Both the position numbers and the translations under genes were made by a program. 64,000 nucleotides of DNA from Paenibacillus sp. MMS18-CY102 (lineage in GTDB: Bacteria; Bacillota; Bacilli; Paenibacillales; Paenibacillaceae), in assembly GCF_009789195.1 (NCBI RefSeq), contig NZ_WSTC01000002.1, positions 1 through 64,000 of the forward strand, written 5' to 3'. The first letter of the stretch is position 1; the number at the start of each line of letters is the position of its first letter. This document shows, piece after piece, positions 63,005 through 64,000 of the stretch. Below the pieces are notes generated by a model. It saw only the letters and a program-made list of their open reading frames with translations, was not told the origin of the DNA and searched no databases.

Positions 63005-63253
63005 ATGAAGCCGGCAGGTGTTGTACGGAAAGTTGACCAATTGGGCCGCATTGTATTGCCTAAATCGCTGCGCAAACGGTACCAAATGAACGAGGGAGAT
63101 CCTGTTGAAATCTTGGTGCAGGGTGACCATATCATTTTGGAGCGTTACCGCCCGAGATGTGTATTTTGTGGATCAATGGAAGATGTTAACGATTTCAAAG
63201 AGCGTTATGTATGCGCTGAATGTATGTCTGATATGGGGCATCTTCGCCGTTAA
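63005..63253 (+). CDS. AbrB-family transition-state regulator with C-terminal Cys motif
   Basis: An 82-residue DNA-binding protein. The swapped-hairpin AbrB domain (MKPAGVVRKVDQLGRIVLPKSLRKRYQMNEGDPVEILVQGDHIILERYRP) is followed by CVFCGSMEDVNDFKERYVCAECM, two CxxC pairs that could bind zinc, in place of the multimerisation domain of B. subtilis AbrB. AAGGAGTGAAAACAG precedes ATG 63005. Likely global repressor of stationary-phase genes. Monocistronic, with a strong terminator. Confidence 0.9.
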   Translation: MKPAGVVRKVDQLGRIVLPKSLRKRYQMNEGDPVEILVQGDHIILERYRPRCVFCGSMEDVNDFKERYVCAECMSDMGHLRR

Positions 63254-63282
63254 TTGTTTATTCCTTTATTGTTCGACAAAAA

Positions 63283-63327
63283 GAAAAGAAGCTTTCCGCC
63301 CAGGGCGGAAAGCTTCTTTTCTTTTTG
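63283..63327. terminator. Terminator of the AbrB gene, bidirectional
   Basis: GAAAAGAAGCTTTCCGCC and its complement form an 18-bp stem around a 2-3 nt loop, followed by TTTTTG; A-rich on the left, so it also suits the minus-strand ORF. Confidence 0.93.
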
Positions 63328-63362
63328 TGTGCGATTAGCACGTAAATCAGCAAGTATGCGAT

Positions 63363-63461
63363 TTACAGGCCTTTCGTTTTGTCGTCGTTGTACGACGACG
63401 TCAGAATCGCGGTGATAAACAATACAGTGACGGTACAGAAGATAAGAAAGTTAAGCGTCAT
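63363..63461 (-). CDS. Putative 32-residue single-pass membrane peptide
   Basis: On the minus strand ATG 63461 follows GGAGGTGTGCGTG, a strong ribosome binding site, and TATAAT (63488-63493 as ATTATA on the plus strand) supplies a -10 element. The peptide starts MTLNFLIFCTVTVLFITAIL and ends in a charged YNDDKTKGL tail, the layout of a small one-helix membrane protein. No family is recognised. Confidence 0.55.
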   Translation of the reverse strand: MTLNFLIFCTVTVLFITAILTSSYNDDKTKGL

Positions 63462-63553
63462 CACGCACACCTCCAATTATTGCTTTTATTATACCCAACA
63501 GTTAAGCAAAAGAAAACGAAACAAATTGTGAACAACTTGTTACAGTTCGGAAA

Positions 63554-64000
63554 TTACGGTTCCAACTTACGGAATTGTTGCGGCGAAAGCCCGCCATGCT
63601 TTTTAAATACTTTACTGAAATACTTCTCGTCAACGTAACCAACCATAGCGGCGATGTCTGTAATTTTGTAAGCGCGATTGGATAAGAGCTTCTTGGCGTG
63701 TTCCATTCGCAGCCCTTCCACATATTCGGACAAAGTGACGCCTGTCTCCTGCCGGAAGCGGCGGGACACATATTCACGGCTCAAGAAGAATCGTCCAGCT
63801 AGCTGCTGCAGCGATAGGTCCTCTTGAAGATGGCGTTCGATATATTCGATAATATCGCGAATGACGTTGCGCTCCTGGCGAATGAGGCGAGCTAAACGAT
63901 CGGCTTCTGCATTCAGCAGGGCATTCCAGTTCTCCTCCGTTTTGCGAAGCGACAGGGTCGTATCATCTTCATACAGAAACGGCAACGATAGTGGAGGCGT
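63554..64000 (-). CDS. AraC-type regulator, 5' part outside the window
   Basis: The C-terminal 148 residues of a regulator; the frame is open to the right edge of the window. The AraC double HTH is complete: DIIEYIERHLQEDLSLQQLAGRFFLSREYVSRRFRQETGVTLSEYVEGLRMEHAKKLLSNRAYKITDIAAMVGYVDEKYFSKVFKKHGGLSPQQFRK. The preceding residues resemble the linker of the YesN-type response regulators common in Paenibacillus, but the receiver domain is not in view. Confidence 0.88.
   Translation of the reverse strand, partial: TPPLSLPFLYEDDTTLSLRKTEENWNALLNAEADRLARLIRQERNVIRDIIEYIERHLQEDLSLQQLAGRFFLSREYVSRRFRQETGVTLSEYVEGLRMEHAKKLLSNRAYKITDIAAMVGYVDEKYFSKVFKKHGGLSPQQFRKLEP

Overview
The window reads as chromosome of a Gram-positive, endospore-forming bacterium of the Paenibacillaceae type (Paenibacillus, Cohnella or a close relative). 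This is inferred from gene families and has not been checked by any search. The signs are the Bacillales families YqzM, YqkE, YtxC, YugN, YezD and YjgB, a Gram-positive three-gene sdhCAB operon, LiaFSR, the futalosine menaquinone gene mqnC, AbrB, and S-box, T-box and c-di-AMP riboswitches. Base composition is near 50% GC by eye, except for one AT-rich islet. No rRNA, tRNA, insertion sequence, prophage or CRISPR array was seen; this is ordinary chromosome with small variable spots.

Layout. 1-400: a terminator and a 51-bp tandem repeat. 485-4590: a YjgB-like lipoprotein, then a sulfate importer operon (sbp-cysT-cysW-yezD) with no ATPase gene. 4716-7086: small yqzM divergent from uvrC. 7229-8869: CPBP membrane protease. 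9115-12728: c-di-AMP riboswitch controlling ktrB, ktrA and a cation/proton antiporter. 12932-17426: LysR regulator divergent from sdhCAB. 17582-18254: YjbR and YqkE proteins. 18430-18861: first copy of a composite palindromic repeat. 18887-20553: HxlR regulator divergent from doxX-pirin. 20756-24971: RraB-like protein, a secreted nucleotidase with LysM, and an EamA exporter. 25000-27000: AT-rich islet with a secreted serine protease and a lipoprotein. 27090-31321: hisJ, LysR, MFS and CorA genes.

31782-35432: SAM riboswitch and the methionine/cysteine operon metA-metI-patB. 35602-36738: mqnC. 36759-37140: second, inverted copy of the composite repeat. 37256-39438: diguanylate cyclase and ytxC. 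39459-41816: T-box and thrS. 41958-45480: 3D-domain protein, Lrp regulator, OHCU decarboxylase and a soluble chemotaxis receptor. 45554-47462: a gene of unknown function and amtB, both with TnrA/GlnR boxes. 47534-50400: liaFSR. 50538-56889: yugN, a 17-codon ORF, htrA with a two-component system, ispH and a DUF2062 protein. 57000-62778: aroF with a repeat-bearing leader, glnA with a GlnR box, serC, an orphan response regulator and trmL. 63005-64000: an AbrB-type regulator, a 32-residue membrane peptide ORF and the 3' part of an AraC-type regulator.

The strongest unexplained signals are the composite repeat present twice in opposite orientation, with four evenly spaced palindromes plus a GTGTCCC hairpin; the 51-bp repeat array; the 16-bp repeat array in the aroF leader; and the perfect TnrA/GlnR box in front of a gene of unknown function.
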